64,000 nt of DNA from assembly GCA_028829895.1 (NCBI GenBank), contig CM054178.1:84201058-84265057 (forward strand), given 5' to 3'. The first letter of the stretch is position 1, and each line of letters opens with the position of its first letter. Made by a program: the position numbers and the translations under genes. This DNA comes from Sinotaia quadrata. Taxonomy: Eukaryota; Mollusca; Gastropoda; Architaenioglossa; Viviparidae. The notes beneath the pieces are model-generated. The model saw only the letters and a list, made by a program, of their open reading frames with translations. It searched no databases and was not told the origin of the DNA. Positions 59,338-62,035 of this stretch are shown here, in pieces.

Positions 59338-61317
59338 CGTGTGTGTGTGTTTGTGTGCGTGCGAGCGTACGCAAACGTATAAAAGAATTTCATATTTAGT
59401 TATTTGTTTTATTTCATGCATTTTTTGGTAAAGAGTGTATGCTTGTGCTTAGTCGTTCTTTTGTTTTATTTCATTCTGCACAAAAAAATGTGACGTAACA
59501 TTCTATTATGTAATATTGTTTATTCCGTTTTTAACATTCTCTATTTTGTTCACATTTGTACCTAAAATATTTGTTGCAAGCAAAACAAAATATAGATTGT
59601 GAGGAACATCTTCTTTTAAAATTGCCAACTAGTGACTAAAAAGTATATCTACAGTGATCACCAGCAGTTAAAGTTGTTTCTCCACATTTCGATAGAACTG
59701 TTCATTTTCCGTAGGGAGTGATTCTCAATATGTTTTTATGTTTCACTTTCTGTAGGGACAGATTCTCAATATATTTAAATGTGTTTTCATCTCTCAGTTT
59801 CTGTATGTTTCTGTATTCTCAATATATTTAAATGTATTTTCATCTTTCAGTTTCTGTTGGAAGGGATTCTGAATATATTTAAATGTGTTTTCATCTTTCA
59901 GTTTCTGTAGGGAGAGATTCTAATTGTGTTTGAATGTGTTTGCATCTTTCAATTTCTTTAGGGACAGGTTGTTTGAATTTGTTTTTTATCTTTCAATTAC
60001 TGTAGGTACAGATTCTAAATGGCTTTTCATATTGTAATATAAATAAAATCATTAATAAAAATGTTAGGGACTAGAGGTTTTTAATGCGCTAGCATGCTAA
60101 TGATGGATAACGGATTTAAGTCTGTGTAGAGAATATTTTTTAATACAATGTCTTGGCTAGTCATATCTAGCTGAACCTTCCTCACTCTCTCTAGGAAGAT
60201 AATTTGAATGTGTACATTTGACTATCCGTGGCTGGCTGAACTAAGCTCAATTTAATAAAGGTGATATGTTCATTTGACGAGCCATAGCTAGCCGAAATAA
60301 ACTCAATTTCTGTAGAGATAATATGTTCTTTATTTGACAAGCCATAGCTAGCTGAAATAAACTCAATTTCTGTAGAGATAATATGTTCTTTATTTGACAA
60401 GCCATAGCTAACTGAAATAAACTCAATTTCTGTAGAGATAATATGTTCTTTATTTGACAAACCATTGCTAGCCGAAATAAACTCAATTTCTGTAGAGATA
60501 TGTTCTTTATTTGACAAGCCATAGCTAGCTGAAATAAACTCAACATCTGTAGACATGCTCACTTGATGAGTCATGGCTAGCTGAAATAACTTCAATTTTT
60601 TCAGAGATATGTTCATTTAACGAGCCACGGCTAGCTGGAATAAACTCAATTTCTGTAGAGATAGCATGCTCATTTGACAAGCCATGGCTAGTCCAATTGG
60701 CAATTAGCGACAGCAACATGGCGACATTGTAAACATCACTTTCACATATATAAGCGCATTTATCTTGCTTCCCAGATAAACAAAACAAAACACGTATTTT
60801 AACAGAACAGAAATTAAAAATGATAACAAATATTTTCAGACAAAACCTTCGACCTTCTCTATTCTATGTATTTCGTCATCCCTCACTGGACATGTCTTAG
60901 AGAACGTTACTTCTGAGTGGTTTTTGCCTTTGTCATTATGAAGTTGAATAATGGATTTGCAAATGAAAGGGAGACGACCGATGTTCCGTGGTGCCATATA
61001 TAGTCACGCGCCGTGGTGCTCTCGCTGTAAGGAATACCCAAATGCTGGTTTGTTTATCACGCGGGCTTTCGGAGATTCATCATCGTGCAGTTGTAATTTA
61101 AAAAAAAAAAAAGCAACTAATTTAGCTTTCCGTCCTGCACTTGTCATAGTTGAGCATGTCAACCGTGAATGTTTATAAAATTTGTAATAACCTGTGAATG
61201 TAGTTTCCTCGTCTGCTTCAAGTCCCCGTTATAACTTTCACTCTTTGACTCCACAGTATGCGAAACCAGAAAACCAGTTTCCACTTGCCATCCGGGTGTT
61301 CGTCTGGTAGCGTGCAT
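11397..61317 (-). CDS. PLEKHG7: PLEKHG7-like RhoGEF gene, full span of assigned coding exons
   Basis: This is a multi-exon gene for a Dbl-type guanine nucleotide exchange factor. Such proteins load GTP onto Rho-family GTPases through a DH domain, with a PH domain directly behind it. Joining 17 exons by their GT/AG borders gives one open frame of 634 residues. Seen directly: a DH start with ERKRREAVWELF (about residue 228), a CR3-like stretch LQLTDLLVAPMQ, a DH end with KMKWIKNVERVQEIQ, PH strands HEGPLTLI and DIHVFIFDDLLLIAKVKK, and the PH-helix Trp in VWINQI. From memory of the family, the block WCEQ..C.RL.LTDLLVAP and the PH segments resemble vertebrate PLEKHG7 more than PLEKHG5 or PLEKHG6; a database search would settle this. 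Oddities are the degenerate CR3, a PH beta3-beta4 loop that seems shorter than in vertebrates, and arrays at the splice sites. The true start may lie further upstream. Confidence 0.88.
12320..12905. repeat. 32-bp tandem array with CACGTACGTG palindrome, then degenerate units
   Basis: At about 12385-12610, roughly seven near-identical 32-bp units read ACACGTACGTGATAAGATGG plus GCTGTTATTGTC. Each has the 10-bp palindrome CACGTACGTG (first at 12387) followed by TGATAAG. Flanking units to 12905 are diverged (TATCTGTACGTGACAAAGAC). Confidence 0.93.
13152..13249 (-). CDS. PLEKHG7: RhoGEF exon, PH domain beta5-beta7 (residues 532-564)
   Basis: The acceptor is TTCCATTGACAG and the donor AGCAAG|GTAGGA. 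It encodes SGLKHVFVLVHISRFQQIIG, then VFTMQAPCDTSK, the late PH strands and the turn before the C-terminal helix. Phases match both neighbours. Confidence 0.92.
14378..14490. repeat. Compound (GT)n-(GA)n microsatellite
   Basis: Plain dinucleotide runs. It lies in the intron between exons 14714 and 13249. Confidence 0.95.
14714..14768 (-). CDS. PLEKHG7: RhoGEF exon, PH domain beta4 (residues 514-532)
   Basis: The acceptor is TTGTCTTCCGTCAG and the donor GCAGCAG|GTAGGT. It encodes PLAMDRFTLHDIAPMDAA. This is a GC-rich 55-nt exon in AT-rich surroundings; it starts in phase 0, ends in phase 1, and both ends fit their neighbours. Confidence 0.9.
15780..15935. repeat. Degenerate ~45-bp repeat, about 3 copies
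   Basis: Copies share TCCTTTAAGTGTCTCGCGCA followed by GTTAAATAAATAA. Confidence 0.7.
16195..17130. repeat. Weak ~80-bp repeats, then a ~20-bp AT-rich array
   Basis: To about 16560, copies share TTGTCTGTGACATTTGGCTG and TATGCAATTG. At 16965-17130 a 20-21 bp unit (AATGACATAATTAAATAATT) repeats about 8 times. Confidence 0.7.
17180..17735. repeat. Cryptic GT-rich simple sequence
   Basis: Low-complexity TGTGT-rich sequence with no fixed unit. It reaches the donor side of exon 17747-17829. Cys/Val-rich open frames on the plus strand are artefacts. Confidence 0.85.
17747..17829 (-). CDS. PLEKHG7: RhoGEF exon, PH domain beta2-beta3 (residues 486-513)
   Basis: The acceptor is TTCCCATTCCAG and the donor AGAAGG|GTCAGT. 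It encodes ETPKPIDIHVFIFDDLLLIA, then KVKKSPRR, the PH strand pair with the FxFDDxLLI signature. It exits in phase 0 directly to the exon at 14768. The vertebrate protein appears to have a longer loop here, so a small exon in the 3-kb intron may have been missed, or the loop is truly short. Confidence 0.93.
17831..18065. repeat. ~40-bp array starting at an exon acceptor
   Basis: Units of the form GGAACAAAAGAACTGCATGA plus CAACAGGAACAAGTA. The first unit begins about 8 bp from the boundary of exon 17747-17829, so its T-rich complement supplies that exon's polypyrimidine tract. Confidence 0.85.
18185..18555. repeat. ~32/64-bp array with alternating unit types
   Basis: Units alternate between an AATGGAAAGTGTGACAGAA form and an AACAGAAAGTGTGACAGAA form, separated by ATTATTATTAAT or ATTATCATTAAT. 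The regular alternation gives a higher-order repeat. It is open in a frame on each strand, which I regard as an effect of the repeat. Confidence 0.92.
18660..18890. repeat. Degenerate ~25-bp array
   Basis: Units resemble GTGAGCTAGTCAACGAGTGC. Confidence 0.75.
18895..20050. other. Intronic AT-rich sequence, nothing recognised
   Basis: Part of the intron between exons 21634 and 17829. The same holds for 20370-21170 and 21760-22510: no exon-like block with matching splice phases is visible. Confidence 0.5.
20055..20365. repeat. ~42-bp tandem array, 8 copies
   Basis: Units share AAGGTCAGATATCAAGCATG, then CCTTCAATACGTGTACTT. The first, second and last copies carry GTTTGT where the middle ones carry AAAG. 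Confidence 0.94.
21175..21355. repeat. ~57-bp tandem repeat, 3 copies
   Basis: Copies share GAACACTTAAACAATTCCAC, then AATAAAACATGAAGAAG and TGGGACTGTCGC, with very few differences. Confidence 0.94.
21583..21633. repeat. 12-bp repeat directly at an exon donor
   Basis: On the plus strand, ATGGGTAGCTTA and ATGGGTATCTTA alternate about four times and end at the donor of exon 21634-21718. The intron therefore begins as a tandem repeat from its second base. Confidence 0.9.
21634..21718 (-). CDS. PLEKHG7: RhoGEF exon, PH domain beta1 (residues 458-486)
   Basis: The acceptor I prefer is AGTGTTTAAAG|GCC, though AAG|CAG or CAG|CCA a few bases later are also possible and keep the frame. The donor is CTGATCG|GTAAGA. 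It encodes PCERLLTCTKRQLLHEG, then PLTLI, the linker and first PH strand. The intron starts as a 12/24-bp tandem repeat from its second base. Confidence 0.88.
22515..22870. repeat. ~31-bp tandem array, about 12 copies
   Basis: The unit is AAGGAAATATACAGGCCAGC plus TCTGCTTTGT. The copies are nearly identical and contiguous, with no unique spacers, so this is a minisatellite and not a CRISPR array. Confidence 0.96.
22985..23075. repeat. Pyrimidine-rich tetranucleotide tract (TCTG/CCAT)
   Basis: Imperfect TCTG, GCCTG and CCATCC repeats. Confidence 0.8.
23617..23732 (-). CDS. PLEKHG7: RhoGEF exon, DH end and DH-PH linker (residues 419-457)
   Basis: The acceptor is AAATATTTTTAG and the donor CTGAT|GTAAGT; it is entered with two bases and left in phase 0. 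It encodes QQLEDKMKWIKNVERVQEIQ, then RQIVWPAVTDLDPRSVIPD, the C-terminal DH helix followed by the linker to the PH domain. The VWP motif recalls PLEKHG7. Confidence 0.93.
23760..24485. repeat. Cryptic GT-rich simple sequence
   Basis: Long irregular TGTGTGG/TTGTG-rich sequence with a pure (GT) core at about 24041-24077. It starts about 30 bp from exon 23617-23732 on the acceptor side. Confidence 0.88.
24956..25130 (-). CDS. PLEKHG7: RhoGEF exon, DH CR3 helix (residues 361-419)
   Basis: The acceptor is ATTTGACAAAG and the donor CGCTCC|GTAAGT; it exits with one base. It encodes WCEQDPRCNRLQLTDLLVAP, then MQHCTKLPLLLANVRKYTG and a long helix (EKQMVTESIEKLE). In most active Dbl proteins this helix reads QR(L/F/I)T(K/R)YPLLL; here the Arg is His383, the hydrophobic residue is Cys384 and the Tyr is Leu387. 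The reading frame is intact, so this is divergence, not decay of the whole exon. Exchange activity may be altered or lost; that is inference. Confidence 0.94.
25195..25350. repeat. ~47-bp tandem repeat, 3 copies
   Basis: Copies share ACTGGCATGCCTATACGGAC, then ACAACCCATGAAGCATTGTCAC split over the unit. Confidence 0.92.
25685..25801 (-). CDS. PLEKHG7: RhoGEF exon, DH domain (residues 322-360)
   Basis: The acceptor is TGCGCTGATCAG and the donor GAGAGG|GTAAAC, phase 0 at both ends. It encodes DGAVFHTYCINYTNALSYL, then EKLRQSPEYTEFER, the YxxYCxNYxxA helix typical of DH domains before CR3. A 23-bp array of about 720 bp begins roughly 13 nt upstream of its acceptor. Confidence 0.93.
25814..26545. 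repeat. 23-bp tandem array, about 30 copies, next to an exon acceptor
   Basis: The unit is TAAAACAAATTAGACATGTA plus ACA, with variants ATCAGAC and ATTTAATA in patterned order. It begins about 13 bp from exon 25685-25801. Read on the gene's strand each unit holds a T-rich stretch and a TCTGAT or TCTAAT box that resembles a branch-point site. Confidence 0.95.
26550..27370. other. Intronic sequence, nothing recognised
   Basis: AT-rich, with a short G-rich stretch (27050-27085). The blocks 27630-28720 and 29600-30790 in the next intron are likewise without supported features. Confidence 0.5.
27379..27480 (-). CDS. PLEKHG7: RhoGEF exon, DH domain (residues 288-321)
   Basis: The acceptor is GTCTCCACAG and the donor CAAAGG|GTAGGT, phase 0 at both ends. 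It encodes VSYTFCKDFLAALLKDMS, then VTDFGRTKVLIKAFQR, a helical part of the DH domain. The acceptor region is repeated about three times upstream in 56-59 bp units. Confidence 0.92.
27472..27625. repeat. 56-59 bp repeat spanning an exon-intron boundary, 3 copies
   Basis: The first copy contains the first bases and acceptor of exon 27379-27480. Copies near 27532 and 27591 repeat the CTCAC..GAGACAA block, but the acceptor AG is changed (CAG to CAT or TAT on the gene's strand). Confidence 0.86.
28726..29125 (+). mobile_element. Interspersed repeat family, copy D (left part only)
   Basis: This segment aligns by eye with the left part of the copy at 49455-51048. Shared features are the TGTGACACA end (28726), CTAATTACAAGT, the AGCCCCCATCCACCCAC block and a T/A-rich stretch AATAAATTTA. 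It fades after about 29125, so it is a fragment. Confidence 0.75.
29473..29597. repeat. 28-bp tandem repeat, 4-5 copies
   Basis: Unit CTTTGTTAGTGGTCAATAGA plus AAGTCAGA; nearly identical copies. Confidence 0.95.
30793..31000. repeat. ~70-bp tandem repeat, 3 copies
   Basis: Copies share ATTCATACTCGAAATGTCAA, then CGCCACATTCCTATTGTTG and CAGTTTAGAGATTG. Confidence 0.94.
31320..31700. repeat. Degenerate ~35-bp array
   Basis: Weakly conserved units around GTAGCATGTTCTAGCTCTTT and GTAGCCAAA. The open frame at 31570-31758 is a product of this repeat. Confidence 0.6.
32290..32525. repeat. 21-bp-derived array spanning an exon donor
   Basis: On the gene's strand, the last 11 exon bases and first intron bases (AACTTTGTTAC|GTAAGTCAC) are repeated exactly 21 bp downstream with GCAAGT, then in about seven more diverged units out to 32290. 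At least three of these keep GTAAGT. Confidence 0.85.
32514..32609 (-). CDS. PLEKHG7: RhoGEF exon, DH domain (residues 256-287)
   Basis: The acceptor is GCTTGTTTCAG and the donor TTAC|GTAAGT, phase 0 at both ends. It encodes CFMEPLKKVQVEGSLMF, then AEPQDIFGNLDELCY, matching the DH segment where a FxNLxEL helix is common. Both of its splice sites are copied in adjacent tandem repeats: a 21-bp array past the donor and a 54-bp duplication before the acceptor. Confidence 0.92.
32599..32690. repeat. 54-bp duplication spanning an exon acceptor
   Basis: The block CACTGAAACAAGC(A/C)AGCAA occurs at 32608 and 32662. The first copy is the acceptor of exon 32514-32609; the second also reads GCTTGTTTCAG|TG on the gene's strand. 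Confidence 0.85.
32704..34230 (-). mobile_element. Interspersed repeat family, copy A (near full length, inverted)
   Basis: This aligns by eye, in reverse orientation, with the copy at 49455-51048. Shared blocks include TGTGGCAGAGTAAATTT at the end, TGAGATCGAACG-like, AGAGAGAATGGA, GTAAGTTGAGACTTGAATAT, GATGTATGGTGGCAAAGTA, GTGGGTGAATGGGAGCT and TTGTCTTCTCCTTT. I see no coding frame of note. It is probably a non-autonomous element. Confidence 0.82.
34728..35140. repeat. 56-bp duplication followed by a ~34-bp array
   Basis: Two copies of TGATGTACACGTCTAAACTC plus GAGTATTCATG, then about ten degenerate units of ACACGGCTAAACACGAGCCT plus AGACAGACTGAAAT. Confidence 0.85.
35230..35530. repeat. 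~123-bp repeat spanning an exon donor, about 2.5 copies
   Basis: Copies share CATCCAGCAAGTTCATTACC / CATCCAGTAAGATCATTGCG and GAGTAAGAATAGGTTA. The copy nearest the exon contains the donor of exon 35510-35662. On the gene's strand the copy near 35300 still reads GCAT|GTATGTCAA. Confidence 0.72.
35510..35662 (-). CDS. PLEKHG7: RhoGEF exon, DH domain start with CR1 (residues 205-255)
   Basis: The acceptor is AATATCTTTTCAG and the donor AAGCAT|GTACGT, phase 0 at both ends. The DH domain begins in this exon with ERKRREAVWELFKSECVFLI and DHLMVLKH. This is conserved region 1, whose Glu (in KSEC) normally contacts switch I of the GTPase. The last bases of the exon and the donor recur, diverged, in a roughly 123-bp tandem unit extending to about 35230. 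Confidence 0.93.
35760..36160. repeat. CT-rich low-complexity tract with (CCAT)n
   Basis: Polypyrimidine sequence on the plus strand with a short CCATC run at 36091-36135, all within the intron between exons 36167 and 35662. Confidence 0.85.
36167..36265 (-). CDS. PLEKHG7: RhoGEF exon, conserved pre-DH block (residues 172-204)
   Basis: The acceptor is ACTCTTTTAG and the donor TACAAG|GTAAAA, with phase 0 at both ends. It encodes MKTRSKENLTRLDDIF, then RRLKPSEFKDNHLAAYK, an amphipathic block just before the DH domain. The sequence is compact, charged and clearly coding, in contrast to the CT-rich intron beside it. Confidence 0.9.
37310..37353 (-). CDS. PLEKHG7: RhoGEF microexon, residues 157-171
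   Basis: This 44-nt exon has acceptor CTTTTTTTCCAG and donor AACTG|GTATGC. In the frame imposed by its neighbours it reads YASKKGRQPFSLLKL; the phase-0 frame hits a stop. It runs directly into the conserved pre-DH exon at 36265. Confidence 0.8.
37890..38080. repeat. AT-rich degenerate ~33-bp repeat beside an exon donor
   Basis: Units resemble AAACTTATTCATTTAAAAAA plus TTCAAATA, running up to the donor of exon 38087-38170. Confidence 0.65.
38087..38170 (-). CDS. PLEKHG7: RhoGEF exon, residues 129-157
   Basis: The acceptor is CTCGTTTTAAACAG and the donor AAAAAT|GTGAGT. It is entered with two bases and left with one, and encodes GRKQKMVHIKFTFESKTQCE followed by VLKNVQK. The other frames contain stops, and the phases match both neighbours, which is the main support. 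I recognise no domain; the hydrophobic alternation suggests a small beta-rich segment. A degenerate AT-rich array (37890-38080) lies on the intron side of the donor. Confidence 0.76.
38403..38568. repeat. (GT)n microsatellite with imperfect extension
   Basis: A pure (GT) core of about 60 bp, then GTAT/GTGC variants. Open frames on both strands are artefacts. Confidence 0.95.
38750..39600. other. GC-richer intronic segment ending in a (GATA)n tract
   Basis: From 38750 to 38950 and from 39350 to 39545 the sequence is clearly less AT-rich than its surroundings. The second part ends at a pure (GATA) run (39547-39596). A plus-strand frame ends GluProThrProSerGlnIleAspArg-stop, the last codons made of GATA units, as in the retroelement at 1.8 kb. 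It may be the 3' end of another retroelement; I do not recognise the protein. Confidence 0.35.
40345..40452. repeat. 20-bp tandem array, about 5-6 copies
   Basis: Unit GGAACGATCTTGGGACGAGA, later copies with GACC for GATC. A 20-bp period shifts frame each time, so open frames here are unlikely to be coding. Confidence 0.96.
40460..43420. other. Intronic sequence with only one exon-like segment
   Basis: Apart from the uncertain segment at 41455-41520, I see AT-rich sequence, A-rich runs near 41015 and 41200, and a short GC-richer block at 42130-42240 (GGAGCGCCTGGTGTCAATTC). That block faintly resembles a tRNA-type B box; I could not support a SINE. Confidence 0.45.
41455..41520 (-). other. 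Exon-like segment of uncertain use (possible cassette or poison exon)
   Basis: A strong donor (TTCC|GTGAGT) and an acceptor (TTTATTAG) enclose 66 nt. One frame reads LKDDTITSTMVRWRTEVASI without stops, but that frame does not fit its neighbours. Spliced between exons 43426 and 38170 the 66 nt would place TAG in frame. Internal sites (GAAAG|AC acceptor, GCTA|GTATCA donor) would give a 48-nt in-frame exon instead. It could be a regulated stop-containing exon, a second-isoform exon, or chance. Confidence 0.22.
43426..43604 (-). CDS. PLEKHG7: RhoGEF exon, basic RRRRSS motif and proline-rich stretch (residues 69-129)
   Basis: The acceptor is CTGTTGCAG|TAACATAG and the donor CTCAG|GTTCGG. It encodes ERLRRRRSSVDLAMNIYPGD, a charged helix-like part (QEHHKKLIKRNT) and then NGGPPLPPPPENS. 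RRRRSS (residues 76-81) fits a basophilic kinase site and PPLPPPP a possible SH3-type ligand; both are inferences. The exon exits in phase 1 and joins the exon at 38170 as Ala129. The first bases of this exon and its acceptor are the founding copy of an 11-unit tandem array upstream. Confidence 0.85.
43597..44168. repeat. ~52-bp array of 11 units that includes an exon acceptor
   Basis: The plus-strand unit is CTATGTTACTGCAACAGGAT plus ACAGTTTAAAATGAGAATTATATAAGTCAGTT in pieces. The first unit contains the first eight bases of exon 43426-43604 and its acceptor. On the gene's strand, units 1, 2, 3 and 6 keep AG before TAACA; the others read CTG|TAACA or CTG|TA with AG lost. Confidence 0.94.
44320..44410. 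repeat. ~27-bp repeat, about 3 copies
   Basis: Copies share CACTAAAGATGGCTTTTTAC and ACCTA. Confidence 0.75.
44597..44675. repeat. (GA)n and (GACA)n microsatellite
   Basis: A pure purine GA run of about 50 bp followed by CAGACAGACAGACAG. Confidence 0.95.
44725..44880. repeat. ~33-40 bp degenerate repeat beside an exon donor
   Basis: Copies share GGGATACACAAGCATACAAG and GTGTAAACTCTGTGGA-like blocks, ending at the donor of exon 44883-44962. The CxxC-containing frame here is chance. Confidence 0.7.
44883..44962 (-). CDS. PLEKHG7: RhoGEF exon, Ser/Pro/acidic linker (residues 43-69)
   Basis: The acceptor is a long T tract ending CACAG, and the donor is GCAAG|GTATGT. It encodes NCGDVSPTTLSPEHSPSN followed by an acidic stretch, in phase 0, and leaves two bases (AG) that combine with T of the next exon to make Ser69. 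The composition suggests a disordered linker with several Ser-Pro or Thr-Pro sites. A short irregular array (44700-44880) lies directly on the intron side of the donor. Confidence 0.8.
45297..45622. repeat. 33-bp tandem array, about 10 copies
   Basis: Unit ACATACCAACGAAAGAGTTA plus AACAGAAATAAAA. The period is a multiple of three, so long repetitive frames stay open on the minus strand, but the encoded Phe/Leu/Val-rich peptide has no other support. Confidence 0.96.
45965..46085. repeat. ~60-bp duplication
   Basis: Two copies of ACGTGAGGAGTTAGGGCCAC plus ACTAT..CGTATTTTAC.CATGCGAC. Confidence 0.85.
46470..46650. repeat. 89-bp direct duplication
   Basis: Two nearly identical copies beginning GTAAACATTACTTCATAGAT and ending TTGAGTCATTGTA. 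The left edge reads like the right edge, as in a recent tandem duplication. Confidence 0.95.
46890..47298 (+). mobile_element. Interspersed repeat family, copy B (right part only)
   Basis: It matches the right part of the copy at 49455-51048: TCCATTCTCTCTCAA, CACCATTAAGCTAA, TTTGATCTCAGCCCAT, CATTGGATAATAAAA and the end AAATTTACTCTGCCACA (to 47298). Confidence 0.82.
48535..48900. repeat. ~34-bp tandem array, about 10 copies
   Basis: Unit TAATAAAACACGAAATGGTC plus TATACCTACTTCTG, with an inserted TAGTACTC in two copies spaced three units apart, which suggests multi-unit duplication. Confidence 0.95.
48890..49055. repeat. ~80-bp direct duplication
   Basis: Two copies of AATAAACGCGGTAAATGAGA plus GTCGTTTATCCTTAGTTTAG and CAAACAAGCAAAATATCACC, almost identical. 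Confidence 0.95.
49455..51048 (+). mobile_element. Interspersed repeat family, copy C (reference copy, ~1.6 kb)
   Basis: This is the longest copy of a four-member family in the window. It begins TGTGACACAATGCCAC and ends AAATTTACTTCGCCACA. Read inward, both ends start TGTG(A/G)C, a possible short terminal inverted repeat. The interior is AT-rich with a (TA) run, the AGCCCCCATCCACCCAC block and no convincing protein. Class is unassigned: a non-autonomous DNA transposon is my first guess. Confidence 0.8.
51760..51831 (-). CDS. Possible phase-0 cassette exon in the 5' intron
   Basis: A strong pyrimidine tract and acceptor (TTTTCATTCTCCCAG) precede a GC-rich 72-nt stretch, open in the frame THCISTAPLPPPGDP. 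A weak donor (ATCCT|GTTACA) would give 24 codons in phase 0 at both ends, so it could sit between exons 61192 and 44883 without breaking the frame. The Pro/Ser-rich content resembles the flanking protein. The donor is poor, so this could equally be a non-coding exon or chance. Confidence 0.22.
51945..52215. repeat. Degenerate ~30-bp array
   Basis: Units around GGGCATTGGGCATGTATTGT and GTTTTATTTGGGAC. Confidence 0.7.
52903..52972. repeat. (GA)n microsatellite
   Basis: A pure GA run of about 70 bp at the left edge of a long purine-rich region. Confidence 0.97.
53095..54075. repeat. Purine-rich ~42-46 bp array, about 22 copies
   Basis: Units are AGGAGACGAGACACAGAGAG plus TAAAGGAATCATGAGATAGAAAGTAAA (long type, 46 bp), or with GAGTAATGAGAAAG (short type, 41-42 bp). 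Short units cluster in one run of about five, long units form the rest, and ACACAG/GAGACAG variants mark sub-blocks. Confidence 0.96.
54076..54911. repeat. Degenerate purine-rich sequence
   Basis: Irregular GAGACAAAGAGGAAAAG-like units continue from the array to the next GA run. Long Ser/Leu/Phe-rich frames on the minus strand (up to 227 codons) come from this and the array. Confidence 0.88.
54912..54999. repeat. (GA)n microsatellite, about 88 bp
   Basis: A pure GA run closing the purine-rich block. Confidence 0.97.
55025..55116. repeat. 46-bp direct duplication, GC-rich, with E2F-like motif
   Basis: Two adjacent copies differing at two positions (55025-55070, 55071-55116). Each holds CCTGGCGCCAAGATAAAATG, whose complement includes CATTTTATCTTGGCGCC. 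TTGGCGCC fits the E2F consensus core. The stretch is GC-rich compared with its flanks. Confidence 0.93.
55120..56950. other. 5'-intron sequence, nothing beyond microsatellites
   Basis: No coding block was found. The same holds for 45630-45960, 46090-46460, 47300-48530, 51050-51750, 52220-52900, 57040-58970 and 60690-61190. The GC-richer stretch 47700-47900 has no usable frame with splice signals on the gene's strand. Confidence 0.45.
55590..55735. repeat. Compound (TCTA)/(TCTG) microsatellite
   Basis: Imperfect CTAT/CTGT tetranucleotide repeats with a GATCGATC interruption. Confidence 0.92.
56953..57039. repeat. (CA)n microsatellite
   Basis: An almost pure CA run of about 86 bp, preceded by a TGACGTCAG motif (56917-56925) and GTGACGTC (56935-56942). 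Confidence 0.96.
58975..59178. repeat. Degenerate ~20-bp array
   Basis: Units resemble TGGAAACATTATGGGAATAT. Confidence 0.85.
59258..59356. repeat. (GA)n with (GT)n extension
   Basis: A pure GA run of about 75 bp followed by GTGTGTGTGTTTGTGTG. Confidence 0.96.
59690..60020. repeat. Degenerate ~50-bp array, about 6 copies
   Basis: Units share TTTCTGTAGGGACAGATTCT, then CAATATATTTAAATGTG and TTTTCATCTTTCAG. Confidence 0.88.
60190..60690. repeat. ~60-bp tandem array, 8 copies
   Basis: Unit GCTAGCTGAAATAAACTCAA plus TTTCTGTAGAGATAATATG and TTCTTTATTTGACAAGCCATA. The 60-bp period keeps frames open on the minus strand; the repetitive peptide has no other support as a protein. Confidence 0.95.
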
Positions 61318-61319
61318 CC
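61192..61319 (-). CDS. PLEKHG7: RhoGEF N-terminal coding exon (residues 1-42, or continuing from upstream)
   Basis: The acceptor is TTTCATTCTCCAG and the donor CACAG|GTTATT. Two bases precede an ATG at 61315-61317. From there the frame is open for 42 codons (MHATRRTPGWQVETGF..., ending KLHSQ) and leaves in phase 0, matching the phase-0 start of the exon at 44962. The segment is more GC-rich than its surroundings. The other two frames hit stops within the exon. I recognise no domain. Assignment rests on splice signals, phase and open frame, so it is less sure than the DH/PH exons. Confidence 0.65.
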
Positions 61320-61879
61320 CTGGAGAATGAAACGCAATTAGACAATGAAATGCCTCACGAGACATTTCGCGTGTCAAAGGGAGTTTCGAGTTCAAATACA
61401 AATAACGACCGCTTCACTTTTTGCGATGAAAGCAATTTGACATTATACACTTGGAACAGTGGTGGCCTATTTGTCGTCGTGTACACATTTACACACACAA
61501 AAAAGAATTTTTCCTTTTTTTTTTCTAATCGCTTTCGTTTTTGTTCTTTACTTTATTATTCTTGAAACCATGTTGACACTTCTCGCCTCATGTTGATTTT
61601 CCTTCTAGGCTTTTTATTTGCTTGTCCATGAAAACAGCAATGTCAAGGTTGACCTTTTCCCTACCTCCCACGGCCACTGTTTCACATTTAATTCTTTCAA
61701 ACGACTTGTAAATTGTTGCTCAACCGTTGGTGTGCCAAGAGAGTAAATTGTACTCGTTTGCGGTCCGTGTTGTGTTTGTGGTCAGCTGAAGTGACCTTTC
61801 CTGACTCATGAAGAGTGTACAGGGATAAAATCCATTCATTGCGAACAGGTTGTTTAAGTACAAAGAGTTTTAAAATTTT

Positions 61880-62035
61880 ACCTTCTCTGAATGCAATGAA
61901 TTAAAACCCTAAATGTAATGACTGTAAAACCCTAAATGCAATGAATGTAAGACCCTAAATGTAATGAATGCACAAACATGAATGTAATGAATGCACAACC
62001 CTAAATGTAATGAATGACAACCCTAAATGCAGTGC
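61880..62035. repeat. ~23-bp array, about 6 copies
   Basis: Units share ACCCTAAATGTAATGAATGC plus ACA. Confidence 0.88.

Noticed and set aside
60191..60616. 141-codon repetitive frame (GLSNKEHI, EIEFISA)
   Set aside because: A 60-bp tandem array in phase with codons; two frames are open and no conserved protein is recognised.
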